A stretch of 64,000 nt of DNA from Luffa acutangula (Eukaryota > Streptophyta > Magnoliopsida > Cucurbitales > Cucurbitaceae): positions 35,230,982 through 35,294,981 of the forward strand of contig CM072094.1 of assembly GCA_036850905.1 (NCBI GenBank), written 5' to 3'. This document shows, piece by piece, positions 1 to 9,940 of this stretch (position 1 is its first letter; each line of letters begins with the position of its first letter). The notes beneath the pieces are model-generated. The model was not told where the DNA came from, did no database searches, and saw only the letters and a list, made by a program, of their open reading frames with translations. Both the position numbers and the translations under genes were made by a program.

Positions 1-23
1 ACCGTCGTAGAAAAGAATTTCAT

Positions 24-540
24 TTAAAAAAACATTCGAACAACACAATTCTTCCTCAAAAACTCCAAATTTCTACTGTCATTGTCGTCCTCGTTCCCAA
101 TAAACCTTGCGAAAACGATGTCGTCCTCGAGCTGAGTCGACAGTCGAACCACTATCGGATAAATCTTCACGCAAGGCTCAGAATTCCTCAGGCCCAAATT
201 CAACAGAACAAGCCCATCACTATCCCCAGCCGTCCAATCATCCATCAACCTTTCAATCTCGTCCATAAAATGGATCTGAATCACGGATCCACGGGAGTTC
301 CCATAGCACTGCACGTACGGATAAATTCCTCATGGATTTTCTGTTCTTAACCAGAGCTCTTTTGTTTCTTTCGACATGTCGTCTTTCACCAGCACGAAAT
401 GAACGTCGTCGTTTTTGTAACTCCAGCTAGGTTGGATCTTGAGAGGGGGTGTTTGGTTACGGTAGTTGGGGGTATACTCGACCAAGACAAGCTTGTCCCT
501 AGCCTTGAATAGTGGAATCAAATTCTTTAACTTATTGAAG
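24..540 (-). pseudogene. CDSP32-like: CDSP32-like double-thioredoxin fragment (decayed)
   Basis: One minus-strand frame runs from about 540 to 24 and is broken by an in-frame TGA at 330-332. The upstream half contains KLVLVEYTP and ETKELWLR, which resemble the first thioredoxin-fold domain of chloroplastic drought-induced stress protein CDSP32. The downstream half contains VKIYPIVVRLSTQL, DIVFARF and NEDDNDS, which resemble its second domain. CDSP32 is a plastid stromal protein with two thioredoxin modules that supplies electrons to peroxiredoxins. Here the second-domain active site, normally HCGPC, reads NSEPC, so the first cysteine is missing. No transit peptide or normal start is present. 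Near position 24 the frame stops just where the family continues with a conserved hydrophobic strand. I read it as a non-functional fragment; the family assignment is from remembered similarity. Confidence 0.6.
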
Positions 541-1944
541 GGAGAGATTAGATGAAGAGAGAGAGATGATCATGATTAGTAAATAAAACGTAGATTAATT
601 GTTAACCATATATATCGTGAGAAAAATTTGTAAATAATAATGTATTTTAGAACAAGAAGGATGTATTTAGTTAAATCACTCCAATGAACTTTCAAATTTG
701 TGTTAATAAGTATTTAAAATTTAAAAAGTTTTCTTGAAGTCTCTAAACTTTTGATTTTTAATGTAATAATTTATTTTTCAATATTATATCTATTAGCTAG
801 ATCCCTAAACTGTTAGACATTTAAAAAGAAAAATCGTAGATTTATTCCATACAAAATTTGGAAAGAACATTATTACACACAAAATTCAATATGGTGTTTT
901 AAAATGTTGAATAAGTTAAGGTCATATTAAACATAAATTCAAAAGTTTAAAGAACTAAGTATTTTAACCTGTATATTTTGTTTTTGAATTTAGTTGTATG
1001 TATGAATGAGTTATAAAAATGCAAGTTTGTGTAAGTGTAACTCTGTTTGGTTGTTGTTTTTTTGTAGGCACAGTGTATATGATTAACCAACTTGTGGCTT
1101 AGAATTAATAAGCAACATTGCCATCTATATTAGGTATAAACCTAGACTTGTAAGCTTAGTAGTAATTTAGCATGATATAAAAATAGAAAATCTAAAATCA
1201 TTGCAACATTAGATTTTTTTTTTCTTTCTTTTATTGATATTAATAGGCTACGTACTCTAAACTTTATTAAATATTTTTAATTTATAGTAACTTATCAACT
1301 TAAGATTAGTGTACGTTGTTGGAATTATTAAGAAAACCTTCATTCATGATTATTCAAGAATAAATAAAAGTGATACAATTCAAGAACAATCCTGATAAGA
1401 ATTATAAAATAGGATTTAAGCATGGAAGAAAACAAAAACTAAGAATATTAGAATTATCCGGAATTTTTAGATAGATTGAGCACATAACCTATGAGAATTT
1501 GTGGTTTGTGATCTTCCTCAACTTTGCAACTTAGACATAGATGGACAATTCTCACTATTAGATGGAGAATAGGAGACTAACGAGGTATGGTGTATTGGGG
1601 ACTATAAGCTTGTTATTTATAAGTTGATCCTAGGGTTTTCCATAATCCTCTAGATCAACGGATTGGTTTCTGCTGAACACGCCACACCACTTTATAGTCA
1701 TGAGTCCATAAGTAAGACCACAAATATATCCATTAAATAACTCAAATATAATTGTCATTCGATGTGTTACCAACCTATGAATTAATTATTAAATTATTTC
1801 CAACAAATATGACTTAAATTAGTTTCATGATCATACAAGCGGTTAGAGACAATGATGTCATTTTTGGAAGACAAAGCTTAGGAACCAACTAGCTTGGTAT
1901 GTCGTGTGCAAGTGCACAATTAGTAATTAATTATCTAAATTTTA
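541..1944. other. AT-rich intergenic stretch, no gene seen
   Basis: No convincing coding frame, RNA gene or terminal-repeat element is visible. The sequence is AT-rich with short homopolymer runs and is probably old transposon-derived spacer. Confidence 0.5.
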
Positions 1945-2152
1945 GAGCATGTGTGAGATTGATTATGAAATGGTTAAAATCACTTTTAACCATGTCTTTA
2001 TAATTAATAATTCAAAATCAAGTTTGATGACATGAAAACCAAGTGTTAAATCAAACATGGAATTGATTTTGAATAATAATTATATTTTTTATAATTTCAA
2101 ACGGAACAAAATTAATTTTAACAATTTTAAAATCACTCTCAAACATGCACTT
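1945..2152. mobile_element. Short MITE with about 40-bp terminal inverted repeats
   Basis: The left end (GCATGTGTGAGATTGATT) is matched in inverted orientation by the right end (reverse complement GCATGTTTGAGAGTGATT). The match continues degenerately through ATGGTTAAAATCA. Length is about 208 bp with no coding capacity. A related but more diverged copy lies at 57139-57352. The superfamily was not determined because no clear TSD was found. Confidence 0.6.
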
Positions 2153-2860
2153 GATCAGTCCTTCAAATGCGATTGAGTTAGTATCTAAATTGGGTCCAAA
2201 TTCCAATAATTTTGGTCATTATTGTAACAAACTTTTGGGAAAATCCTTAGAAATAGCCACAAATATAGTGTAGATTTGAAAAATAGCCAAACATAATTTT
2301 TAATGAAAAATGGTCAAACGGTGTTTTTAACCTATTTTTGTGCGTTTTATTCTTCCAATTATAACATTGAGTCGTTTCCCACGTTCCACCATATATATTT
2401 GTGCAATTCATATTTGATCTAATTTTGTTTTTTAAAAAAAATAGAAAACCGGTAATTCCATGAATCACGGAATGGATAGTTACAATATATATCCTCCCCC
2501 TCTTCCCATTTGAAATTCAAATCCATATTTTTTTTTACTTTGCAATCTCATAGTCTACTCCAAATATATGTTTTTTTTATTCAAGTTTACAGTAGATTTT
2601 TACAGATTGCTTCGTCATCTTTTTCAAGAAGTTTGATCGATTTGTTGGTTCACCGTTCCTTCTAACACTGTAGGTTGATCATATGTTTTTTTTTTTTTTT
2701 TGAGTGATCATAGGTATGTCTCAGCATATTTATATTCATTTTTTAATCATATTCATTATTTGGTTTATGTAATTTTTCCTCTTTCTTTTCAAAATTAGAT
2801 ACAACTATTATTATATTTCTCAATTTAAAAATTTGTTATTAATTTAAACGATTAAGATAA

Positions 2861-3742
2861 CTTCTATTTATTTGTTTCGATTTATTGATTTTTAATGTAG
2901 CGCTAAATTAAGGTGCAAAATCCTAGATTCTCTCCTACATTTACGCTGTATTTGAATTTATCAGTCACTAGATTTAGATTTGAAACTAAATACAGTATGG
3001 AGATAGATTCATAATAAGAAAAAATGGCAAGGTATCGAAGAAGAAACCAATTAAAATAGGTTTTAAGGAATGAGAAGATGAAACTTCTATTTATTTGTTC
3101 CAATTTATTGATTTCTAATGTAGTGTTAAATTAAAGTGTAAACCCTACATTCTCTCATACATTTACGCTGTATTTGAATTTATCAGTTTCCTGGATTTAG
3201 ATTCGAAACTAAATACAATATGGAGATAGATTCAAAGTAATAAAAAACGGCAAGGTATCGAAGAAGAAACCAATTAAAATAGGTTTTAAAGGAGAAGAAG
3301 ATGAATTGAAAACCTGTATTTGCATGAGAATTGGATCATTCGAAAAGTCTGTTCAGAAAAAAATTGATAAGATTTTTTAAATACCAAAACACCTAACTAA
3401 TGCTTCCAATTATTTAGATGAAACCATTAAATTGATTTGGCGTGTTTCAATTGAATTTCATGCTTCAAGTCCTCACTAATGTTGAAATTACAGCTTTTTC
3501 GATTGACTTTTTTCCTCTTGATATAGTGTATTTCCTTAATGCACTCCTATTTTTCCTCCCTAAATTTTGTTATTTATATGATTATGATAACTTCTATTTA
3601 TTTGTTCCAATTTGTCTTTATTGATGTGAATTTGATTGATTTTCAATGTGATTAAATAAGTGTAAACGCCCCTAGATTCTCTCCTACATTTACGTTGTAT
3701 TTGAATTTATTAGTTCATTTACGTTGTATTTGAATTTATAGG
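2861..3742. repeat. About 220-bp tandem repeats inside the MULE
   Basis: Copy A is 2861-3083 and copy B is 3084-3310 (period 223). A diverged third copy starts at 3591 and continues after the LTR-element insertion at 7440. All share the start CTTCTATTTATTTGTT, a block reading TACATTTACGCTGTATTTGA, and GGCAAGGTATCGAAGAAGAA. The spacer 3311-3590 separates copies B and C. No coding frame spans the units. Confidence 0.75.
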
Positions 3743-4217
3743 TGATAAGTCCAATTTATTATACACTTAGAATCTCCCAATTTGCTTATCTTAGTTGAAT
3801 TCCTTGCGAAAAATGCTTTAATATGAGTATAATATGTCAATAGGTCCTCACCGGAGCTTTGGAAGCAATTCAGGGCTTAAACGAGCGAAACCGGAGCGTA
3901 AAATGACAATTCTGCCCTTGGAGCCTCATCAGCGTCCAGACGATTGCTCAACAGTGTCGCGACGCTAGGGCAATCCGAGAAATATTTTCCAAAATTGAAG
4001 GGACAGCGTCGAGACGCTTGCTGCACAGCGTCTCGACGCTAGACAGTTTTCCAGAATTGAAATTTTCCAAATTTGGCTGAAATTTTCCATGTTTAAAGAC
4101 CCAATTCAACACCAATTTACCACGAATTGAAGGCCAAGAATCCCTATAAATAGAGACCTTTGGTGTAGGTTTAGAATCATCTCTCAATACACAATTCACT
4201 ACAACATTGTAGTCCAT
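3743..4217 (+). repeat. Truncated 5' LTR of the 3743-7439 element
   Basis: Colinear with 6103-6598 of the downstream LTR, then similarity stops abruptly after AGTCCAT. It carries palindromic motifs of the form AGCGTCGCGACGCT (around 3953-3966, 4006-4020 and 4027-4041), some with one or two changes. Confidence 0.85.
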
Positions 4218-4238
4218 ATTGATAAGATAGAAACATAT

Positions 4239-4685
4239 GTGACAAAACTGGAGAATCATGCAGAGCAACAAGCACAACTGACACAAGAGACAATCCTTAC
4301 AACAGAAGTTCCCTTCGCTGCAGAGGTTGATAATGAAGAAATTGAGTGTCCATTGCCATTTCTCGATCGATCATGTGAGGTTAAAGAAGAGTCTGAACCA
4401 GATTGCAAGGAAATTCAGGTGATAGAGTTTCAGGCTGACGAGTCTGAATTCGTTTTTCCCCTTGATCTCCCTCCATCTGATTTATCTTCTAAGTTGTCTC
4501 ACAAAATTTTATTCTTTGAGTCTTTTTCTTTTAAATTTTCCTCTTTTTCATATATTCAAAAATTAAAAAAATATAATGTATCTTCTGGGTCCCATGAAAA
4601 ATGGGCAAGCCTGCTTCTGTTTGTAGGTTTCGTGGATTCGAGAAAGAAGGGCCCAAAGAAATATGAGAATTTTTATGTACCCTAA
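4239..4685 (+). pseudogene. Retroelement-internal ORF remnant (148 aa)
   Basis: This frame directly follows the truncated LTR. Its first about 85 residues are acidic and polar (QQAQLTQETILTTEV, EVDNEEIECPLPFLDRS, EVKEESEPDCKE), like a linker or the end of a retroelement polyprotein. The remainder is low complexity and rich in Phe, Lys and Ser. No protease, reverse transcriptase or integrase motif is present. I treat it as leftover coding sequence of the deleted LTR element, not as a cellular gene. Confidence 0.4.
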
Positions 4686-5048
4686 CAGGAAGATGAGAAT
4701 CTCGTCGAGCATAACGAACGTTAAAAAATTGCACTTATGGGAGGCAACCCAATTAGTTCTATCCCTTTCTTTTCAATTTAATAGTATATTCCTTTAAATG
4801 TTTTCTTAATTGTCTTTCTTGTTCTATAGGACCCCTACACCAAATCTCTTCAATCTTTTCCAACCAATGCTTAAACAGGGGAGGTTTTCTGTTCCCTTTT
4901 ACTTTTTGTCCTTTAGGATTGCATGCTTAGTTTACATTAGGGACAATGTAATGTTTAGGTTGGGGGTGGAAAACATATGCATGTTTGCTTTATGCTTTGA
5001 TTGCCCTATAATTTTAAGCAAAAAATAAAAAATAAAAAAATAGAACCT

Positions 5049-5210
5049 GAATCGGTGAAGTTTTGTCTAAGGCTGGAGGTATTTAAGTTGACAGTTTACG
5101 GAACACCTCCTACCTGGGAACTGACCCGAACCAGTGAAGTTTTGTCTAAGGTTGGGGGCATTTAAGTTGACGGTTTACGGAACACCTCCTACCTGGGAAC
5201 TGATCTGAAT
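5049..5210. repeat. 79-bp tandem duplication in the LTR-element interior
   Basis: Two copies of a unit containing GTGAAGTTTTGTCTAAGG and GGAACACCTCCTACCTGGGA, with matching positions 5055 and 5134 (period 79). It lies in the untranslated 3' interior of the 3743-7439 element. Confidence 0.75.
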
Positions 5211-6102
5211 CAGAGTTCGAGCAATTTTAAAATGAGATGAATCCTCGAGTTTATTAGGTTGCTTGAAGTATAGTTATGAAGATCAATGAGACATTCTTTT
5301 GAACTATTCTATTTGTTTTAAGCTTTGTGAAGCATTTACCAAAAATTGCCAATTTTTAAAATTTTTCTAGATTTTTCTTGCACATATTGAGCACTTGGCT
5401 TTTCCTTAGGAAGTTTTGAAAGCTTAGGGTCATCTTATGGGTTCCATATGTTCGTTGTCACCTCGATAGGCTAGATCTAACTAGATGGTAATTTAAAAAA
5501 TGATTGTTTGTAATGCCTTGCTTAGGAATGATAAAAGAAAATATGCCCGGTGTGCTTAAAAGAAAAATCATTCTTAGATAGAAAAATGAAAGAAAAGAAA
5601 AGACGTCTTATGAGTGCTCTGCAATGTTTAAAAATGTTAAGGCAAAAAGAGCTACCCCTGTTGTGATCAGTTAGGCCAACCAAAAGGGTTATGTGTCCCT
5701 GCAATAGGTGTGTGAAAGCTAGTGTCATCTTATAAATGCAAAATATAATTTGTTTCTATTTTCAGGCACCTCGTAATGTATTACTCGTTTGACTATTTGG
5801 ATTACTTAATGGTTAGGTCCTTGGCCAGTGTAGGGGGAAGGTGAGTTGAGGTTCTCATATGGTTATTCCGGGTTAGTAAAAGCACCTTAGGAAAACTCCC
5901 CACACACACGCAAGAGAAATTCATGAAAAATTTTGAGTTGTTTAATTATTGCTTAAATGTGTTAGCATGCCTCGAATAAGTTGAATGATTCTTTTGAATG
6001 TTAAGGTTGGAGCTATATGAATTGCAACTAAATAAATCTCAATTATTCTTGATCTTATTTTATGCTTGCTCGAGGACTAGCAAGGTTTAGGTTGGGGGTA
6101 TT

Positions 6103-7439
6103 TGATAAGTCCAATTTATTATACACTAGAATCTCCCAATTTGCTTATCTTAGTTGAATTCCTTGCGAAAAATGCTTTCAAATGAGTATAATATGTCTAT
6201 AGGTCCTCACCAGAGCTTTGGAAGCAATTCAGGGCTTAAACGAGCGAAACCGGAGCGTAAAATGGCAATTCTACCCCTGGATCCTCATCAGCGTCGAGAC
6301 GCTTGTCATACAGAGTCGAGACGCTTGCTCAACAGCGTCGCGACGCTAGGACAATCCAAGAAATATTTGCCAAAATTGAAGGGACAACGTCGAGACGCTT
6401 GCTGCACAGCGTCGCGACGCTAGGCAGTTTTCCAGAATTGAAATTTTCCAAATTTGGCTGAAATTTTCCATGTTTGAAGACCCAATTCAGCACCAATTTA
6501 CCACGAATTGAAGGCCAAAAATCCCTATAAATAGAGGCCTTTGGTGTAGGTTTAGAATCATCCCTCAATACACAATTCACTACAACATTGTAGTCCATCT
6601 CTCTCCCCCTTTCCACCATTCTTCTTAGTTTTTCTTGCTTTCCTTTATGTATCAAGCTTGTCCTTGCTCCATAAGAGGCTAGATTCTTCATTCATGTAAC
6701 CGGGAAGTCAAGAGTAAGTTCATATTCTATTAATGAAATTTCTTGTTTGAATTATCAAAGCATGTTTATGTGATTTTAGTTCTTTTTCTATAAATTTAGT
6801 TTGTGGTAGGAAAGATTGACAACCTTGACCGCGCCCTCTCTAAATTTACTTGTTAATTCTTAGTAGCATATAGGTTAGCGTTATGTTCATACGCATGCGT
6901 CCCTAGAACTAAATGATTTAATCAATTGTAATTGTGGTTTGTTGCCCGTTGCATTTGAATTAATTTGGCTAGATCCCAATGCAGTTTAGATTAGTTAATT
7001 AGATAATTAATTAGTTTGAATTAGAATCAAACATAGCTTTTGCATGTTTGTGATAGCGTTTGCATGATTCTCGGTTTGTTGCCGGAATACGCCGGGCTTA
7101 AACTTGTTTTGACTTATTAGTGAAATTGATGATTTAATTGAATTGAACTTACCATGACTATCCCGGTTGCATGACTTTTGAGATATAGTTATTTCTTCTT
7201 TCTTTAATTCTCTTATTTTCCTTTTACAACATTTTCCATAATTAGTTTTCTTTCCTTCTTTACTTTCTTTTCCAAATATAAAAATCTCCCATTAGTCCGG
7301 TCATCACAATAAATCTAAGATAAACAAGTTATAATCGTGCTCCCTGTGTTCGACCCCGACCACTACTGCTACAAGTTAGCTTTAGAGGTTGTGGATTATA
7401 AATTTATTTGATAAGAGACCTCGACAATCTCTTCCATCA
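6103..7439 (+). repeat. 3' LTR of the 3743-7439 element
   Basis: Full 1337-bp LTR, TG to CA, preceded by a purine-rich tract and followed by the TSD ATAGG. A TATA-like CTATAAATAGAGG lies at about 6524-6536. Palindromes of the AGCGTCGCGACGCT type cluster at about 6290-6420. Confidence 0.85.
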
Positions 7440-7602
7440 ATAGGTTCACTGGATTTAGATTTCGTTCAGGGACATTTTTGTCCGATTTGTGGTAAAAAAA
7501 ACTACTAAAAATAGCAATTGGTCATTTTTCAAATAAAAAAAAAATATCATATAGACATCTTTCAAAACACCCAATTAAAAATAGTCATTTATCTAGTTGC
7601 CC

Positions 7603-7875
7603 TGAACTTTTGTGGGTGCACGTTTCATTTAACAACACAGCAAATTTATAAGAACCCAAATATGAAAATTTATGTTTAAATTACTCATTTGCTACCTGAA
7701 TTTAGTTTTAAGTTGGTTTATATGTAGTTTTAAAAGTTTTAATTGAGTCTTTATGATTTCGACATAATTTTATTTCATCTTTATGATTTTAAAATTTTCA
7801 ATTTGATTTTTATAATTTGATCAAATCTCAAAATTATCTATATCATTATAAATTGTTACCATATTGAATACATTA
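7603..7875. other. Spacer between two transposons
   Basis: AT-rich, non-coding. It ends with CATTA (7871-7875), the left target duplication of the next LTR element. Confidence 0.6.
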
Positions 7876-8431
7876 TGTTGATGGTCGATTTTGGCCAGAG
7901 GAACTCACCTGACCTTCACGTGCCACCAACGGTAAATTTGTAGTTGAGGGGGGAAGACGTGGCCTGCAAGACAGTAAACCTGCACACCGGTGTGGTGCTC
8001 GCCACACCGGCTCCGATGCTTAAGTCAGCAAGCAGAACGGTAGGGCGTGGAAAAGTATGAGCAAGAGGAGAAAGCAGAGAATAGAGAGTAGAGTTTTGGG
8101 ATAGAATTCGGGATCCCCTCTTCAATGGCGAAGAGGGATATAAATACCTGTTCATCCTCCTAACCTTTTTAGGGTTTCGGAGGCGTTTTAGGTCAAACCA
8201 GGCGAAACCGGGGCATCCAGAGGCGGTGGGGACCAGACGGGACCAAACGGACTCGGCCCGCACGAGCGGGCCGAGGCCGAGCAGGGGGTCGGGCCGAAAA
8301 CCCGACCCCTTCGGTCTTGGCCCGTCCCATTTGCCGGTTTTGCCTCCTTGGTCCATCTTTCAGCCCGATTTCTCCCCGGTTGTCCTCGTCAGCTCCTTGT
8401 GTATCGGGGTGGTCCAAAATTGCCTATAACA
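7876..8431 (-). repeat. 3' LTR of the Gag-only element (556 bp)
   Basis: Matches the 5' LTR at 12508-13122 almost base for base but lacks 59 bp of GGCCGAGGCC-type sequence. On the minus strand it is preceded by the purine-rich tract at 8432-8450 (AGAGTGGGGGCTTAATG read inverted). Confidence 0.92.
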
Positions 8432-8563
8432 TTAAGCCCCCACTCTTGAATTGGGATTCGGGGTGACTTATTGCTATAAGTTGAGCTCCTCAAGCCCGAT
8501 TTAAGAGTAATGACCCTTGCCTTGGGCTGGCTTATGTGTAGCTTTGTTGTCATCAAAAGTGGT

Positions 8564-8712
8564 GCTGGTCGGCCTCGGCCTCGGGAGGAGGCCGAGCACA
8601 GCTATCTCCCTTTCTGCTTGCCTGGTCGGCCTCGGCCTCGGGAAGAGGCCAAGCACAGCTATCTCCCTTTCTGCTTGCCTGGTCGGCCTCGGCCTCGGGA
8701 AGAGGCCGAGCA
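8564..8712. repeat. 57-bp tandem repeat, about 2.6 copies
   Basis: Repeats of a unit containing GGTCGGCCTCGGCCTCGGGA and CACAGCTATCTCCCTTTCTG, period 57. It lies in the 3' untranslated interior of the Gag-only element. Open frames over it on both strands only reflect the repeat. Confidence 0.85.
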
Positions 8713-9231
8713 TCATATTTTGTAATTTTGCTTAGGGGGCGTTGCCCCCGAACCCCCACCGGGCGCTCCGCCCCTGGACCCCGACTCGCTGACCGGGCAG
8801 CGAGACCCCCGTACTGACCCCCGTACTGGGTCATTCGGAGTGCTTCATTTCAGGTTCGTGTCTACAAGAGAAAAGTTAGGGGAAAGGCTAGGGTCGGCCT
8901 CGGCCTCAAGCCCCCTGTTAGCCTAAAAATTTGGCTCCCTGCATCCATATGTTAGTCCTTGTAGGGAAATAACAAGAGAATAGGTTTGAACATGTATCCA
9001 TATGTTAGCTTCAACCTGGGTGCTTTTTGTTTAATAGGGAGTGCATATCCCCTTTACAGCCCCCAATCTCAAGAAAAACTTTATTAAAACACAAAGTATA
9101 GTTGAGTAAATAGGAGAATACCTTTAAAGTTTGTGCTCGGCCTCGGCAAGAGGTGCTCGGCCTTGGCAAGAGGTGCTCGGTCCTGGCTTCTGCAGGGTGA
9201 GCTTGACTTAGATGAAGTGTATGGACTCATG

Positions 9232-9775
9232 TCAGGTGAGGTGAGGTAGACTCGTTGGTCCAGGCTCACATGGTCTCACTTTGGATGAGGCGAGGTAGAC
9301 TTCGGCAGTCCAGGCTCGCCCGGTGTAAAGATGCTCAAGCCAGAGGATGTGAGGTAGACTCGTCGGTCCAGGCTCACATGGTCTCACTCTGGATGAGGCG
9401 AGGTAGACTTCGGCAGTCCAGGCTCGCCCGGTGTAAAGATGCTCAGTCCAGAGGAGGTGAGGTAGACTCGTCGGTCCAGGCTCACATGGTCTCACTCTGG
9501 ATGAGGCGAGGTAGACTTCGGCAGTCCAGGCTCGCCCGGTGTAATGATGCTCAAGCTAGAGGATGTGAGGTAGACTCGTCGGTCCAGGCTCACATGGTCT
9601 CACTCTGGATGAGGCGAGGTAGACTTCGGCAGTCCAGGCTCGCCCGATGTAAAGATGCTCAAGCCAGAGGATGTGAGGTAGACTCGTCGGTCCAGGCTCA
9701 CATGGTCTCACTCTGGATGAGGCGAGGTAGACTTCGACAGTCCAGGCTCGCCCGGTGTAAAGATGCTTGAGTCGG
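9232..9775. repeat. 108-bp tandem repeat, about 5 copies
   Basis: The unit contains GAGGTAGACTCGTCGGTCCA, CACATGGTCTCACTCTGGAT and CAGTCCAGGCTCGCCCGGTG. The period of 108 is divisible by three, so long open frames appear on both strands; they are not genes. The array lies between the Gag stop and the 3' LTR of the Gag-only element. Confidence 0.9.
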
Positions 9776-9940
9776 TTGCCTTGTGCACACTTCTGAATAC
9801 TGAACTTTAATGGCGAAACTGTAAGGCTATTAATTAAACTTTCACACTTTGAATGAAGAAAAAACATTGAACCTATACTAGAGGCAGCAACAAAGTAAAC
9901 AATGTCTAATTACATGATAGAATGCAATAAACAAAAAACC

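Larger units (their letters stand above)
3743..7439 (+). mobile_element. Gypsy-like LTR retrotransposon, internally deleted
   Basis: The element starts TGATAAGTCC and ends TTCCATCA. Perfect 5-bp target duplications ATAGG flank it at 3738-3742 and 7440-7444. The downstream LTR is full length (6103-7439, 1337 bp), but the upstream LTR keeps only its first 475 bp (3743-4217). The rest of that LTR, the primer-binding site and almost all of gag-pol are missing. A purine-rich tract GGTTGGGGGTA precedes the downstream LTR. The phrase GGGAGGCAACCCAA at 4740-4753 is one I associate with the 3' region of plant gypsy elements. The interrupted host sequence rejoins correctly with the flanking tandem repeat, which confirms the boundaries. 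Lineage is not assigned. Confidence 0.85.
2237..7602. mobile_element. MULE-type non-autonomous element, interrupted by an LTR element
   Basis: The left end begins GGGAAAATCCTTAGAAATAGCC. The right end read inverted begins GGGCAACTAGATAAATGACTA. Both continue into degenerate matches containing AAATAGCCA or AAATGAC blocks, as in long MULE terminal inverted repeats. Flanks are CAAACTTTT (2228-2236) and TGAACTTTT (7603-7611), a 7/9 match that fits an old 9-bp target duplication. The right end resembles that of the 29289-31288 element. Without the nested LTR element (3743-7439) it is about 1.66 kb. No transposase is seen; the interior is mostly the roughly 220-bp tandem repeats. Confidence 0.5.

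Noticed and set aside
8731..8830. Bacterial-looking GC-rich segment
   Set aside because: It lies inside the LTR element interior, between its repeats and the 3' LTR, and is part of that element.
9255..9770. 171-aa frame with a repeated 36-residue unit
   Set aside because: It is a by-product of the 108-bp tandem array; equivalent frames exist on the other strand. The array lies in the untranslated interior of an LTR element.
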